NCBI GenBank assembly: GCA_963778895.1
Contig: CAVZVZ010000005.1
Location: 868,001 to 932,000, forward strand
Direction of reading: 5' to 3'
Origin: CAVZVZ01 sp963778895
GTDB lineage: Bacteria; Actinomycetota; Acidimicrobiia; Acidimicrobiales; Acidimicrobilacustridaceae
DNA length: 64,000 nt
Below are positions 38,958-47,418 of this stretch, one piece after another. Positions within the stretch are counted from its first letter, which is position 1, and each line of letters starts with the position of its first letter. The notes beneath the pieces were generated by a model. The model ran no database searches and was not told where the DNA came from. It saw nothing but the letters and a program-made list of their open reading frames with translations. The position numbers and the translations under genes were made by a program.

Positions 38958-39344
38958 GTGACCGCCACCCTGCGAGATGACATTTCGCGCCGGCACGCTT
39001 TCGTGCTCGGATGCGTCTTTGCCCTCGGGCTGGCCGCGATCGCTTTGGTGCTCGTCGTGCAAGAACGCCTGACCGACGATCCTTGGGGCGCCGGTACCAC
39101 CCACGGAGTGACCCTCGTGCGCCAAACCGCGCCCTGCAACGCCCTTTGGATCGTCGTGCCAGACGACGACCATCGCTGGCAGAACGACGCGCCGATGCCC
39201 GACGACTGGACCGGGGACTCGGTCGACGGGACACTCGAGGTGAGCGTCGAGTGGGGTGAGGCGACCTTCACTGCGGGCGACCAGACCGTGCACCTGTTCG
39301 GCGGAAAACGCGGCGACGGCCGCGGCTTCAGCGCCACCTGCTAG
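38958..39344 (+). CDS. Small membrane-anchored protein of unknown function
   Basis: 128 residues from GTG 38958. A short basic N terminus, one hydrophobic segment (AFVLGCVFALGLAAIALVLVV, residues about 13-33) and an extracytoplasmic domain of about 90 residues follow. Two Cys (PCNALWIV and the terminal ATC) could form a disulfide. Divergent from lacZ (90 bp between starts) and its stop overlaps the lysA stop by 4 bp. No family recognised. Confidence 0.6.
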   Translation: MTATLRDDISRRHAFVLGCVFALGLAAIALVLVVQERLTDDPWGAGTTHGVTLVRQTAPCNALWIVVPDDDHRWQNDAPMPDDWTGDSVDGTLEVSVEWGEATFTAGDQTVHLFGGKRGDGRGFSATC

Positions 39345-40609
39345 ACGACGTCGAAGCGCAGTAGGTCGTCGAGCGTCTCGCGCCGCACGACCACACGCGC
39401 CTCACCGTCGCGAACGAACACCACGGCCGGGCGCGGCACCTTGTTGTAGTTCGACCCCATCGAGTGCCCATAGGCGCCGGTGACCGGTGTGCCGAGGATG
39501 TCGCCCACATGCAGGTCGGCGGGAACGTGTCCGTCACGCACCAGTACGTCGCCGGACTCGCAGTGCTTACCCACCACCGTCACCGCTCGGGTGCGATCGG
39601 CGTCGACGGCACGTGGCAGGAACGTCTCGTAACCGCTGCCATACAGCACGGGCCGCGGGTTGTCGCTCATGCCGCCATCGACCGCGACATACGTGCGGAT
39701 GCCGGGCAGGTCCTTGATCGTGCCGACCGTGTAGAGCGTGACCGCGGCGGCGGCGACGATCGCCCGACCCGGCTCGGCCGTGACCGCTGCTTCGATGCCG
39801 TACTCGGCGCACGCGTGACGAATGGCGTTGCCCCACTGCGTGATCGTCGGCGCGTCCTCACCTTCGACGTACGCCACGCCCAAGCCACCGCCGATGGACA
39901 GCTCCGCCAGCGCGTGCTGCTTCACGAAGTCAGCCATGACCTCCAGCGCCAATTCGAAGAAGCGCGCTTCGAACACCTGGCTCCCGATGTGCGCGTGCAC
40001 GCCGGCCAGCTCGAGGTACGGCGACGCCGCGGCGCGCTCGACCGCTCGTCCGGCTGCGCCCGACGCCACGGAGAACCCGAACTTGCTGTCCTCTTGGCCA
40101 GTGCGGACGAACTCGTGCGTGTGGGCCTCGACTCCCGGCGTGACGCGAATCAGCACGGTCGGCTTCCCGACGCCCTCGGCCAGCGCCTCCAACCGATCCA
40201 ACTCGTCGAACGAGTCGACGACGATGCGGCCGGCGCCCTCCGACAGCGCGACGCGTAACTCGTCGACCGACTTGTTGTTGCCGTGGACGACCAGTCGATC
40301 CGGCGGAACTCCGGCGGACCGGGCCACGTGGTACTCACCACCCGTGGATACGTCGAGGTTCATGCCCTCCTCGTACGCGAGGGTGGCCATGGCCCGGCAC
40401 AGGAACGCTTTCGTGGCGTAGTTCACCCCGGGGCCGAACGCCGCCACCGCCTCGCGGCAGCGCGCCCGGATGTGGTCCTCGTCGTAGACGAACAACGGGG
40501 TGCCGAACCGCTCGGCCAGCTCCACGGTGTCGCAACCGGCGATGAGCAGCCGACCGCCGGCGTCGACCGAGGCGTTGTCGGGCAGCAACGCATGCGGCAG
40601 GACGCTCAC
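39341..40609 (-). CDS. lysA: Diaminopimelate decarboxylase
   Basis: PLP-dependent last step of lysine synthesis, fold type III. 422 residues from GTG 40609, which overlaps the argS stop (ATGTGA). Motifs: VNYATKAFLCRAMA (PLP Lys), VHGNNKS, HAHIGSQV, LSIGGGLGVAY, VTAEPGRAIVA and VVGKHCESGDVLV, then TGAYGHSMGSNYN. The longer upstream open frame is off-frame argS. Coupled translation with argS is seen in other actinobacteria, often followed by hom and thrC, which here lie a few kb away. Confidence 0.95.
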   Translation of the reverse strand: MSVLPHALLPDNASVDAGGRLLIAGCDTVELAERFGTPLFVYDEDHIRARCREAVAAFGPGVNYATKAFLCRAMATLAYEEGMNLDVSTGGEYHVARSAGVPPDRLVVHGNNKSVDELRVALSEGAGRIVVDSFDELDRLEALAEGVGKPTVLIRVTPGVEAHTHEFVRTGQEDSKFGFSVASGAAGRAVERAAASPYLELAGVHAHIGSQVFEARFFELALEVMADFVKQHALAELSIGGGLGVAYVEGEDAPTITQWGNAIRHACAEYGIEAAVTAEPGRAIVAAAAVTLYTVGTIKDLPGIRTYVAVDGGMSDNPRPVLYGSGYETFLPRAVDADRTRAVTVVGKHCESGDVLVRDGHVPADLHVGDILGTPVTGAYGHSMGSNYNKVPRPAVVFVRDGEARVVVRRETLDDLLRFDVV

Positions 40610-42195
40610 ATCGACTCCGGCGCGCTCACACCCAGGAGGTCGAGGCCGACGCGCAAGCCGATCTCGGCCGCTTCGACCAACCACAGCCGCGCCTGGGTGA
40701 GCTCGGGCGCGACGTCATCACCCATCACATAGCAGTCGTGGTAGAAGCCGTGGAACGCACCGGCCAGCTCGCGTACCCAGGTGGTGATCTTGTGCGGGGC
40801 ACGTTCGCGTGCCGCCAGCAACACCGTGTCGGGCAACTCGAACAGCGCGCGCAGGATGTCGAGCTCACGCTCGTGTTCGAGCACGCTGATGTCGACATCG
40901 GTGAGCGGCCGCCGCACGACATCGCGTTCGTCGGCCACGCGCTTGATCGAGCGGATCCGCGCGTAAGCCATCTGCACGTAGAAGACCGGGTTCTCCATGG
41001 CTTCGCTCTTGACGACGTCGAAGTCAAACGTCTGCGGCGAGTCGACGGACTGCAAGAGATAGGTGAGCCGCGCCGAATCGGCGCCGACCTCGTCGAGAAC
41101 ATCACGCAGCTCGATGATGTCGCCGCTGCGTTTCGACAGCCTCACGGGCTTGCCGTTCTGCAGCAGGTTGACGAGCTGGGTGATCACGACCTCGAACTCG
41201 TCGGGGTCATGGCCCAACGCCTGCTGCGCGGCCTTCATCCGCGGGACGTAGCCGTGGTGATCTGCGCCCCACACGTCGATCACCAGGTTGAACGAACGCG
41301 AGAACTTGTCACGGTGATAAGCGATGTCGGGAAGTAGGTAGGTGTACTCGCCGTCGCTCTTGATGAGCACCCGGTCCTTGTCGTCACCGAAGTCGGTGCT
41401 GCGCAGCCAGGTGGCACCGTCGAGCTCGTACACGACACCCCGCGCTTCGAGGTCGGCGAGCGTCTGCAGGATCGCGCCGGAATGGACGAGTGACCGTTCG
41501 CTGAACCAAGTGTCGAAGGCGATGTTCATCTGCTCCAACACCTCGCGGTGATCGGCGATGGCCCGCACCTCGCCCCATTCCAGTGGGTCGGCACCATCGG
41601 GCATCTCGGCGGCCCATTCGACGATGTAGTCGCCCTGGTAGCCGCCTTCCGGCACCGGCTCGCCGCGCTTGCGGGCCAACAACGAGTCGGCATAGAGCTG
41701 GATCTGGGTGCCGCGGTCGTTCAGGTAGTACTCACGCGACACGTCGTAGCCGCAGTGTGTCAGCACACGTGCGAGCGTGTCGCCGTAGGCCGCGCCCCGA
41801 CCGTGGCCGGCGTGGATGGGGCCGGTCGGGTTGGCGCTGACGAACTCAATGTTCACCTTGGTGCCCGTTCCGATGTCGTTGCGGCCGAAGCCATCCACGC
41901 CGTGGTTCACGACCTCGACCAACACGTCGTGCAGCCAGGTGTCGGTCAATCGGAAGTTGACGAAACCCGGGCCGGCCACCTCCACGGTTTGTACGTGGGT
42001 GGGCAGGTCAGCCTGCAGGCGCTCGGCCATGGCCAGGGCCAGATCACGCGGCTTCCAGCCCGCCTTCTTGGCCGTGGCCAAAGCGACGTTCGACGACCAA
42101 TCACCGTGCTCGCGCCGAGCCGGGCGCTCGAGCTGGATCTCGTCGGGCAGCGGCTCGACCTCGAGGGTCGCGAGCGTCGCCGCGCAATGCGCCAG
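40606..42195 (-). CDS. argS: Arginyl-tRNA synthetase, start codon disturbed
   Basis: Charges tRNA-Arg. Class I synthetase with HAGHGRGAAYGDTLARV (HIGH box), PVRLSKRSGDIIELRD (KMSKS-like) and the DALR anticodon domain at the end. TTG 42081 would remove the conserved REHGDWSSNVALATAKKAGWK of the Add-1 domain, so the protein must start further upstream. In-frame coding continues to CTG 42195 (LAHCAATLATLEVEPLPDE), preceded immediately by TAG (42196-42198) and then GTG ACC AAC from 42207. Either CTG is the start, or the TAG is an error or nonsense change in MTN-x-LAH. The end couples to lysA. Confidence 0.92.
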   Translation of the reverse strand: MAHCAATLATLEVEPLPDEIQLERPARREHGDWSSNVALATAKKAGWKPRDLALAMAERLQADLPTHVQTVEVAGPGFVNFRLTDTWLHDVLVEVVNHGVDGFGRNDIGTGTKVNIEFVSANPTGPIHAGHGRGAAYGDTLARVLTHCGYDVSREYYLNDRGTQIQLYADSLLARKRGEPVPEGGYQGDYIVEWAAEMPDGADPLEWGEVRAIADHREVLEQMNIAFDTWFSERSLVHSGAILQTLADLEARGVVYELDGATWLRSTDFGDDKDRVLIKSDGEYTYLLPDIAYHRDKFSRSFNLVIDVWGADHHGYVPRMKAAQQALGHDPDEFEVVITQLVNLLQNGKPVRLSKRSGDIIELRDVLDEVGADSARLTYLLQSVDSPQTFDFDVVKSEAMENPVFYVQMAYARIRSIKRVADERDVVRRPLTDVDISVLEHERELDILRALFELPDTVLLAARERAPHKITTWVRELAGAFHGFYHDCYVMGDDVAPELTQARLWLVEAAEIGLRVGLDLLGVSAPESM

Positions 42196-42305
42196 CTAGT
42201 TGGTCACGGATCACCGAGCGATGCTACCCGCCGCCCCCGGCCGCCCCCGTAGCCGGTTTCTGGCTTCGAGCAGGTCACAGACCTCGCGCTACGCTCAACC
42301 TTCCT

Positions 42306-42377
42306 GCCCTCGTAGCTCAGGGGATAGAGCATCGGCCTCCGGAGCCGTGTGCGCAGGTTCGAATCCTGCCGAGGGCG
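42306..42377 (+). tRNA. tRNA-Arg (anticodon CCG)
   Basis: Cloverleaf can be drawn by hand: acceptor GCCCTCG/CGAGGGC, D arm GCTC/GAGC, anticodon stem with loop CTCCGGA (anticodon CCG, reads CGG), 4-nt variable loop, T arm GCAGG-TTCGAAT-CCTGC and discriminator G. One T-T mismatch at the top of the anticodon stem. CCA is not encoded directly after the discriminator. It is divergent from argS, its charging enzyme, about 110 bp away. Confidence 0.93.
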
Positions 42378-42391
42378 CGCCACCGATGTCG

Positions 42392-42937
42392 TCAACCGGC
42401 GACGCGTACGAGCATCGAGCGATAGCCGGCGAGCGGCGCCACCTCGAGACCCTCGACCTTGCCGCCGTCGTCCCAGCGGCGCAGCTGAACCGCGTCGCTC
42501 GACCCGGTGAGTTGCTCGAAGGCATCGAGCTCGGCCGGTTCGAACGCACCACCCTGCCGCTGCAGGCTGCGCTCCGACCCCGCCGACAGCCCGGCGTAGT
42601 AGTCGCCGTCGACGGCGCAGAGGTAACGCTTGGCCCGCACATGCAGGGCGATCGGGATCGTCACCGCGATGGGGAACACGCCACTCAGGTACTTGGCGCC
42701 CCGCGACTCGTGATGCAGGTCGTCGTCGACCGGGCCGTCGGCCCCGGCCTGCATCTCGAGCAAGTGCCCGACGTCGTGCAGGAGCGCGGCAGCGACAAGC
42801 GTGTCAGACGCGCCGGCATCAACCGCCAGCGCGGCCGTCTGCAGCGCGTGCTCGAGCTGGGTCACCTCTTCGTCGTAGCGCTCGCTCCCCCACGTCGCGT
42901 ACAACGCGATCACCTCATCGATCGACGAGGCGGTCAT
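42392..42937 (-). CDS. PhnZ-like HD-domain mixed-valent diiron oxygenase
   Basis: 181 residues. Resembles PhnZ/TmpB enzymes, which cleave the C-P bond of 2-amino-1-hydroxyethylphosphonate-type compounds with O2. Seen in order: QLEHALQ (metal His 30), ALLHDVGHL (His 54, Asp 55), DLHHESRGAKYLSG (His near 75), ALHVRAKRYL (His 99 and substrate-binding Lys 103) and RRWDDGGK (Asp near 156). This matches my recollection of PhnZ almost motif for motif, including AKRYL and QGG. The ATG overlaps the stop of the dioxygenase gene upstream (ATGA). Substrate could be 2-AEP, a methylated derivative, or something else. Confidence 0.75.
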   Translation of the reverse strand: MTASSIDEVIALYATWGSERYDEEVTQLEHALQTAALAVDAGASDTLVAAALLHDVGHLLEMQAGADGPVDDDLHHESRGAKYLSGVFPIAVTIPIALHVRAKRYLCAVDGDYYAGLSAGSERSLQRQGGAFEPAELDAFEQLTGSSDAVQLRRWDDGGKVEGLEVAPLAGYRSMLVRVAG

Positions 42938-43698
42938 GAGACCGGTCGTCCCTCGAAGTCACCGATGAGCGAGACCCGGACCCGGTCGGTCGAGGCCTCG
43001 CCGCTCGCGAACTCGGCGAGCTTGTCGCGGTAGTAGGCCTCGCGCCGGTCGCCTTCCGACGAGCGCGTTGTAGGTCGGGTACAGCGCCCGGCGCGCGCTG
43101 CTCGACGGATTCGGTCCGCTGCGGTGAGGTGTGCGCGAGTGGAACCACAGGGTCTGGCCCGCCCGCGCCGGCACCGGGTGCCATTCGAACGCATCGGCGA
43201 TGTCCGTCGGGATGCAGCCCCGGTCGTCGACCGGGAGCAGGCGATCATGGTGACCCGAGACGACCTCGAGACACCCGTTGTCGGCGTCGGAGTCGTCGAT
43301 CGCAACCATGCACGACACGTGGCTGGCGACGAATCGGATAGGCCGGCGCGTCCTGATGCGGCGCGTACCCGGCGCCCCCCGGCAACTTGTAGTTGATCTT
43401 CTCCTTGTAGAGCACCGCGGGCTCACCGAGCAGCGCGGTCGCGGTTTCGAGCATCGGCCCCGCGGTCAGGAACGCACGCAGACCGTCGTGGAACGGGATG
43501 AGGTTCTCGCTCCGACACAGCTTCGGGCCGTCGTCGGTCATCTCTCGATGGTGGAGCCAGCCGTCCCCGGGCTCGGGCCACCGTTCGATCTCGTCGACCC
43601 ATCGCTGCGAGCGCCGCGAGGCCGGAGGGGTCGAGCGGCTCGGTCAACGCCCAGCCGTGCGTGGCGAAGTGTTCGACGGTCTCGGTCGACGCGCTCAC
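42934..43698 (-). CDS. Phytanoyl-CoA dioxygenase-family (PhnY/TmpA-like) Fe(II)/2-oxoglutarate oxygenase, three frameshifts
   Basis: The N terminus VEHFATHGWALTEPLDPSGLAAL is followed, after a frame change near 43610, by QRWVDEIERWPEPGDGW, KLCRSENLIPFHDGLRAFL and INYKLPGGAGYAPHQDAPAY (metal His-x-Asp). After a change near 43336 come RFVASHVSCMVAIDDSDADNGCLEVVSGHH and QTLWFHSRTPHRSGPN (second metal His), quoted in parts. After a third near 43060 comes EGDRREAYYRDKLAEF. Removing one base at each site gives about 254 residues, the family length. PhnY/TmpA hydroxylate the alpha carbon of aminophosphonates ahead of PhnZ/TmpB, and the overlap with the PhnZ-like gene supports that role. Confidence 0.75.
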
Positions 43699-43772
43699 GT
43701 CCCAGACCGTAACCGCGGCCTGCCGGCGAATTCGCTGCTCCGCGGGCCCCGCCGCTCACTAGCGTCGATCGG

Positions 43773-45005
43773 GTGACCGAGTTCCGATCGTTCGGCGCCC
43801 GGTTCTGGGCGTTCCTGGCCGGCGAGGCGTTCAGCGCCATCGGCTCGTGGGCCAGCCTCGTCGCGATCTGGGGCTATGCCGCCTACGCCTTCGACGCCGA
43901 CCCGATCGACATCGGCATCGTCGGCGTGGCCTGGCTGCTCCCGCCGGTGTTCCTCGGTCCCGTAGCCGGCACGATCATCGACCGGCTCGGCCCCCGGAAG
44001 GTGTTGGTCGCGGCCAAGGTCCTGGGGACGGCGGCGTCGATCGCATTGATCTTCGCGCACAGCTTTCACATCTTGATCTTGTTCTCGTTCGGCCACGGCA
44101 TCTCGATGGCCTTCGCCCAGCCGGCGCTGGACGCCTTCCCGCCGCGCATCGTCAAGGACAGTCAACTGGCCGCCGCCAACTCGTTGCTGAACACCGCCGG
44201 ACACCTCGCGCTCGTGCTCGGACCGGTGGCCGCGGCGGGTTCGATCGCGCTCCTCGGCTTCAAGGGCGCGTTCATCTTCGACTCCATCACCTACATCGTC
44301 GGCATCGCGTCGACGTTCGTCGTAACCATGCATGCGGCACCGGCAGTCGCCCGAACAGGCGCGTGGCGCGAGACCATCGATGGCCTTCGCATCGCGATCC
44401 ACCGCGGGCCGGTGCGCACGACCCTCTCGCTCACGGCCAGCGTCTATTGCCTGTACGGCACCGCGCTGATGCTCGAACCGCTGTACGTGCGCGATGTGTT
44501 GGGCCGGCCGGTACAGACCTTCGCCCTGCTGCAATCCGCCTTCGGTGTCTTCCTCGTCGGCGTCGGGTTCGTGGTCGCGCACCTCGGTGACCGGGTCGCC
44601 ACCCGCGCCGTGTTGGCCATGGCCGTCACCGGTTCCGCGCTGGGGGCCATCTGGTATCTCGGCACCACCTCGATCGTCATGGCGTTCGCCGGCGTGATGG
44701 CTTGGGGTGCCGCCACCGCGTTCATCGCGGGGCCGTCGCGCACCCTGTTGCAACGGCACGCCCCCATCGGGGCTCAGGGTCGCGTGCTGGCCGTCGACCG
44801 CACCGTCGAGGGCATCGCCCACCTCGTCGCCATGCCCATCGCGGCCGGCCTGGCCGCGGCCGTCGGCATTCGCGGTGCGGCGGTCATCGTCGGCGCGGTG
44901 ATCGCGACCTTCGGCCTGACGGACCGGCTCCGAGCCCGATCGTCGAAGGGGCCGAGCTTCGAGGCGCCCACTCCTGCCGCCGAGGCCGCCTTCGCCGACG
45001 CTTAG
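43773..45005 (+). CDS. MFS transporter (MFS_3/EntS-like)
   Basis: 410 residues from GTG 43773, with twelve predicted helices. FLAGEAFSAIGSWASLVAIWGYAAYAF opens helix 1-2; GPVAGTIIDRLGPRKVLVAAK carries the conserved loop 2-3 motif (D-R-x-G-x-R-x). The family exports siderophores, drugs or other small molecules by proton antiport. Divergent from the PhnY-like gene. The substrate cannot be read from the sequence; a link to phosphonate use would be speculative because the fold is an exporter type. Confidence 0.8.
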   Translation: MTEFRSFGARFWAFLAGEAFSAIGSWASLVAIWGYAAYAFDADPIDIGIVGVAWLLPPVFLGPVAGTIIDRLGPRKVLVAAKVLGTAASIALIFAHSFHILILFSFGHGISMAFAQPALDAFPPRIVKDSQLAAANSLLNTAGHLALVLGPVAAAGSIALLGFKGAFIFDSITYIVGIASTFVVTMHAAPAVARTGAWRETIDGLRIAIHRGPVRTTLSLTASVYCLYGTALMLEPLYVRDVLGRPVQTFALLQSAFGVFLVGVGFVVAHLGDRVATRAVLAMAVTGSALGAIWYLGTTSIVMAFAGVMAWGAATAFIAGPSRTLLQRHAPIGAQGRVLAVDRTVEGIAHLVAMPIAAGLAAAVGIRGAAVIVGAVIATFGLTDRLRARSSKGPSFEAPTPAAEAAFADA

Positions 45006-45051
45006 AGGGTGCACCTATGAGTGAGCCTCGTGAACTGGCAAGATCGAGGCC

Positions 45052-45405
45052 ATGTCCGCCGACGAAGCCACCATCATCGACCTGATCAATCGATTCGGTG
45101 CCGCCTGGAACGAGCACGACCTCGACGCCGCCCTCGCGCTGTGCACCGACGATGTCGTGTTCGAGAGCACGGGCCCCGCGCCCGACGGCCAACGCGCCGC
45201 CGGACGAGCCGAGGTGCGCGCCGCCTGGACGCCGATCTTCGAGAACGTCGCGGCCCACTTCACGACCGAAGATCTCTTCGCGAGCGACGACCGTGCGGTC
45301 AGCACCTGGAGCTACGGGTGGGGTGACGGCCACGTCCGCGGGGTCGACGTCATGCGGGTCCGCGAGGGCAAGGTCTGCGAGAAGTTCTCGTACGTCAAGG
45401 GCTGA
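45052..45405 (+). CDS. SnoaL/NTF2-like protein
   Basis: 117 residues: ATIIDLINRFGAAWNEHDLDAALALCTDDVVFES is the cone-fold start of SnoaL-like proteins, quoted in part, and GVDVMRVREGKVCEKFSYVKG is the usual end. The fold holds polyketide cyclases, isomerases and many of unknown role. Same strand as the MFS gene, 46 bp downstream. Function unassigned. Confidence 0.75.
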   Translation: MSADEATIIDLINRFGAAWNEHDLDAALALCTDDVVFESTGPAPDGQRAAGRAEVRAAWTPIFENVAAHFTTEDLFASDDRAVSTWSYGWGDGHVRGVDVMRVREGKVCEKFSYVKG

Positions 45406-45418
45406 GCGTTCGAGACGC

Positions 45419-46894
45419 TCAACACGAATCGGCCGCATCGGGCACGATGCCCACCGGCTCGGTGTACTCGAGCTCCTTCGGTATCGACGACGTGGTCGTC
45501 GACTTGGACGACGACGTCGCCCCCGAGGCGACAACCGTCTGACCGTTGTCGGTAACACCCTTGAAGTCCTTACCCGTGACGACAAGTACCTGATCGGCCG
45601 CGAGCGTCGCGTCCTCTTGGAGCTGTGCACCGGGCGACAGATGGTCGGCCACACTCTGCGCGACCACATCGCTGCCGGGCGCGTAACGAACGACGGTGGC
45701 GGTCTGCGTCGCGGTGGCGGTCGACGTGCGTTCGACCGAGAAGCCGATCGACTCGAACGCCTGCTGGGCCTCGCCGGCTTGGCCGGACACACCGCTGCCG
45801 TTCTCGATGGCGAGGCGGATGTTGGGCGGCGGGACCGCGTCGCCGGGTGCCAGACCTCGGAACACATCGAAGACCGGCGCCGCGGCCGTTTGATCGAGCT
45901 TCAAGACCGACGCACCGCCGGCCGTCTCGTAGGGATACACGGGCAGCGTGTGTGTGCGCAGCTGATCGCCGTGGAAGTCGTGGAACTTGCGGGCGAGCTT
46001 CACCATCTGTCCGAGATCGAGGCCGGAGTCGACCTTCAGGTTGTCGGCCGTGGACGAGAGCAGGTCGTTCATCCGTTTGAGATCGAAGCCTTTGGTCTTC
46101 GCACCGGCCTGATCGATGACGTGCTGCAGGAACACCTGTTGGCGATTGATCCGCCCCAGGTCCGCACTCGGGTCGGGAACCCAATGCAGCTTGGCGTCCA
46201 TGTACTCGAGGTGGCGGGAGCGGGCGAAGGCCAGTGCCTGCTCACCGTCGAGCGTGGCGCACCCCGCGGTGTCGACATAGAGACCGGAGTTGCGGTCGCG
46301 CATCGGCGTCTGGAACGACATCGGCACACCGCCGACGGCGTCGACGATGCCCTTGAAGCTCTTGAAGTCGATCTCGACGTAGTGGTTGATCGTGATGCCG
46401 AAGTCGTTGCGGAGGGTGTCGATCAGCCGCTGCGGACCGTCCTCGACCGAATAGGCCGTGTTGATTCGCTCGTTCGAACCCGTTCCCGAGATCGCCACCC
46501 AGAGATCGCGAGGGAAGGAAACGACGTCGACCGCGTTGTTCGCGGGATCGACCCTGGCGATCATGATCGTGTCGCTGCGCTTGCCGCCGGGCTCGGCATT
46601 GCCACCGATGAACGCATTGGCATTGGGATCGGTCGCGTCGACACCATCTCGACTGTCCGAGCCGACGATCAAGTAGTTCTGAGGCTCGTTGGCCACCGCT
46701 TCGTCGAGGTTCAGGTCCTCGCGGCCGATCTGGTTGTAGCGATACCAGACGTATCCCACGCCGACGACGGCGACGAGGATGACGGCGACGAGACCCACGC
46801 CACCACCCAGTAGGACGCGCTGGCGGAGCGAGCGCTTCTTCGGGGCAGGCGGCGGAGAATCGTCCGTCGGCAAGGGGGGCTGGCCGCTGGACAT
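45419..46894 (-). CDS. LytR-CpsA-Psr (LCP) family glycopolymer transferase
   Basis: 491 residues. A cytoplasmic Pro-rich N terminus (1-28) and one transmembrane helix (about 30-50) precede the extracytoplasmic LCP domain: NYLIVGSDSRDG, RSDTIMIARVDPANNAVDVVSFPRDLWV and FARSRHLEY. A LytR_C domain follows (IRLAIENGSGVSGQAGEAQQAFESIGF, in part), then a Ser/Thr tail. LCP enzymes move undecaprenyl-linked polymers to peptidoglycan; in actinobacteria they attach arabinogalactan. It fits as the last step for polymers made by the 4-11 kb transferases, though the genes are distant. Confidence 0.9.
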   Translation of the reverse strand: MSSGQPPLPTDDSPPPAPKKRSLRQRVLLGGGVGLVAVILVAVVGVGYVWYRYNQIGREDLNLDEAVANEPQNYLIVGSDSRDGVDATDPNANAFIGGNAEPGGKRSDTIMIARVDPANNAVDVVSFPRDLWVAISGTGSNERINTAYSVEDGPQRLIDTLRNDFGITINHYVEIDFKSFKGIVDAVGGVPMSFQTPMRDRNSGLYVDTAGCATLDGEQALAFARSRHLEYMDAKLHWVPDPSADLGRINRQQVFLQHVIDQAGAKTKGFDLKRMNDLLSSTADNLKVDSGLDLGQMVKLARKFHDFHGDQLRTHTLPVYPYETAGGASVLKLDQTAAAPVFDVFRGLAPGDAVPPPNIRLAIENGSGVSGQAGEAQQAFESIGFSVERTSTATATQTATVVRYAPGSDVVAQSVADHLSPGAQLQEDATLAADQVLVVTGKDFKGVTDNGQTVVASGATSSSKSTTTSSIPKELEYTEPVGIVPDAADSC

Positions 46895-46985
46895 GGTCAG
46901 ACGAGGTTAACCGCCGGAGGAGCCTGGGCGGCAGCACCACGGACAATGGTGCCGCGAGTCACCCACCGCCCGCCGTTCTGGCTGG

Positions 46986-47399
46986 TCAGCTCGCTGACCA
47001 CCACTGCCAGCGAATCAATTCGATGACCATGGCTGGACCCTCGGGACGGACCGACCGGTACTGCTCGTACTTCGCCACCAACGCATCGATCCCCATGTCG
47101 TACTCCGGGCCTTCCTCGATCACCCGCGCCAGACCTCGCAGTCGTACCCACCACAACGCGGTCCAGTCGGTGTCGTCGTACTCGTCGACCAGCACCGACA
47201 CCTCGGGAGTGGCTCTCACGTTCTCGAGTCGCTTGAGCTCGGTGGTGCGCTTCGGCTTGTGATCGACCGCGGTGTACATGACGTCGTCGACGAGCGCGAA
47301 CGTCATCGGAACGAGATCGACGCGACCCGTCTTCGACAAGGTGCCGAGACGCGCCACGCGGGCGCCCTCGACGAGCGCCCGCGCCTTTTCTCGATCCAT
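46986..47399 (-). CDS. Pyridoxamine 5'-phosphate oxidase-fold protein, probable F420-dependent (Rv0121-like)
   Basis: 137 residues. Split-barrel start ARVARLGTLSKTGRVDLVPMTFALVDDVMYTAVDHKPKRT (in part); the KPKRT-x-ELKRLENV motif and WWVRLRGLARV are those of the probable F420-dependent PPOX subgroup of actinobacteria. Likely a small cofactor-binding reductase; substrate unknown. Upstream neighbour on the same strand is the acyl-CoA dehydrogenase, 20 bp away. Confidence 0.75.
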   Translation of the reverse strand: MDREKARALVEGARVARLGTLSKTGRVDLVPMTFALVDDVMYTAVDHKPKRTTELKRLENVRATPEVSVLVDEYDDTDWTALWWVRLRGLARVIEEGPEYDMGIDALVAKYEQYRSVRPEGPAMVIELIRWQWWSAS

Positions 47400-47418
47400 T
47401 CTCGTGAGGCTACGGGCG

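Noticed and set aside
39466..39476. CCCATAGGCGCC resembling an arm of the 40-bp palindrome
   Set aside because: Encodes the conserved LysA motif GAYGHSMGSN and lacks the second arm, so a chance match.
45091..45101. CGATTCGGTGCC resembling the right arm of the palindrome
   Set aside because: It is the conserved SnoaL sequence RFGAAW and has no partner arm.
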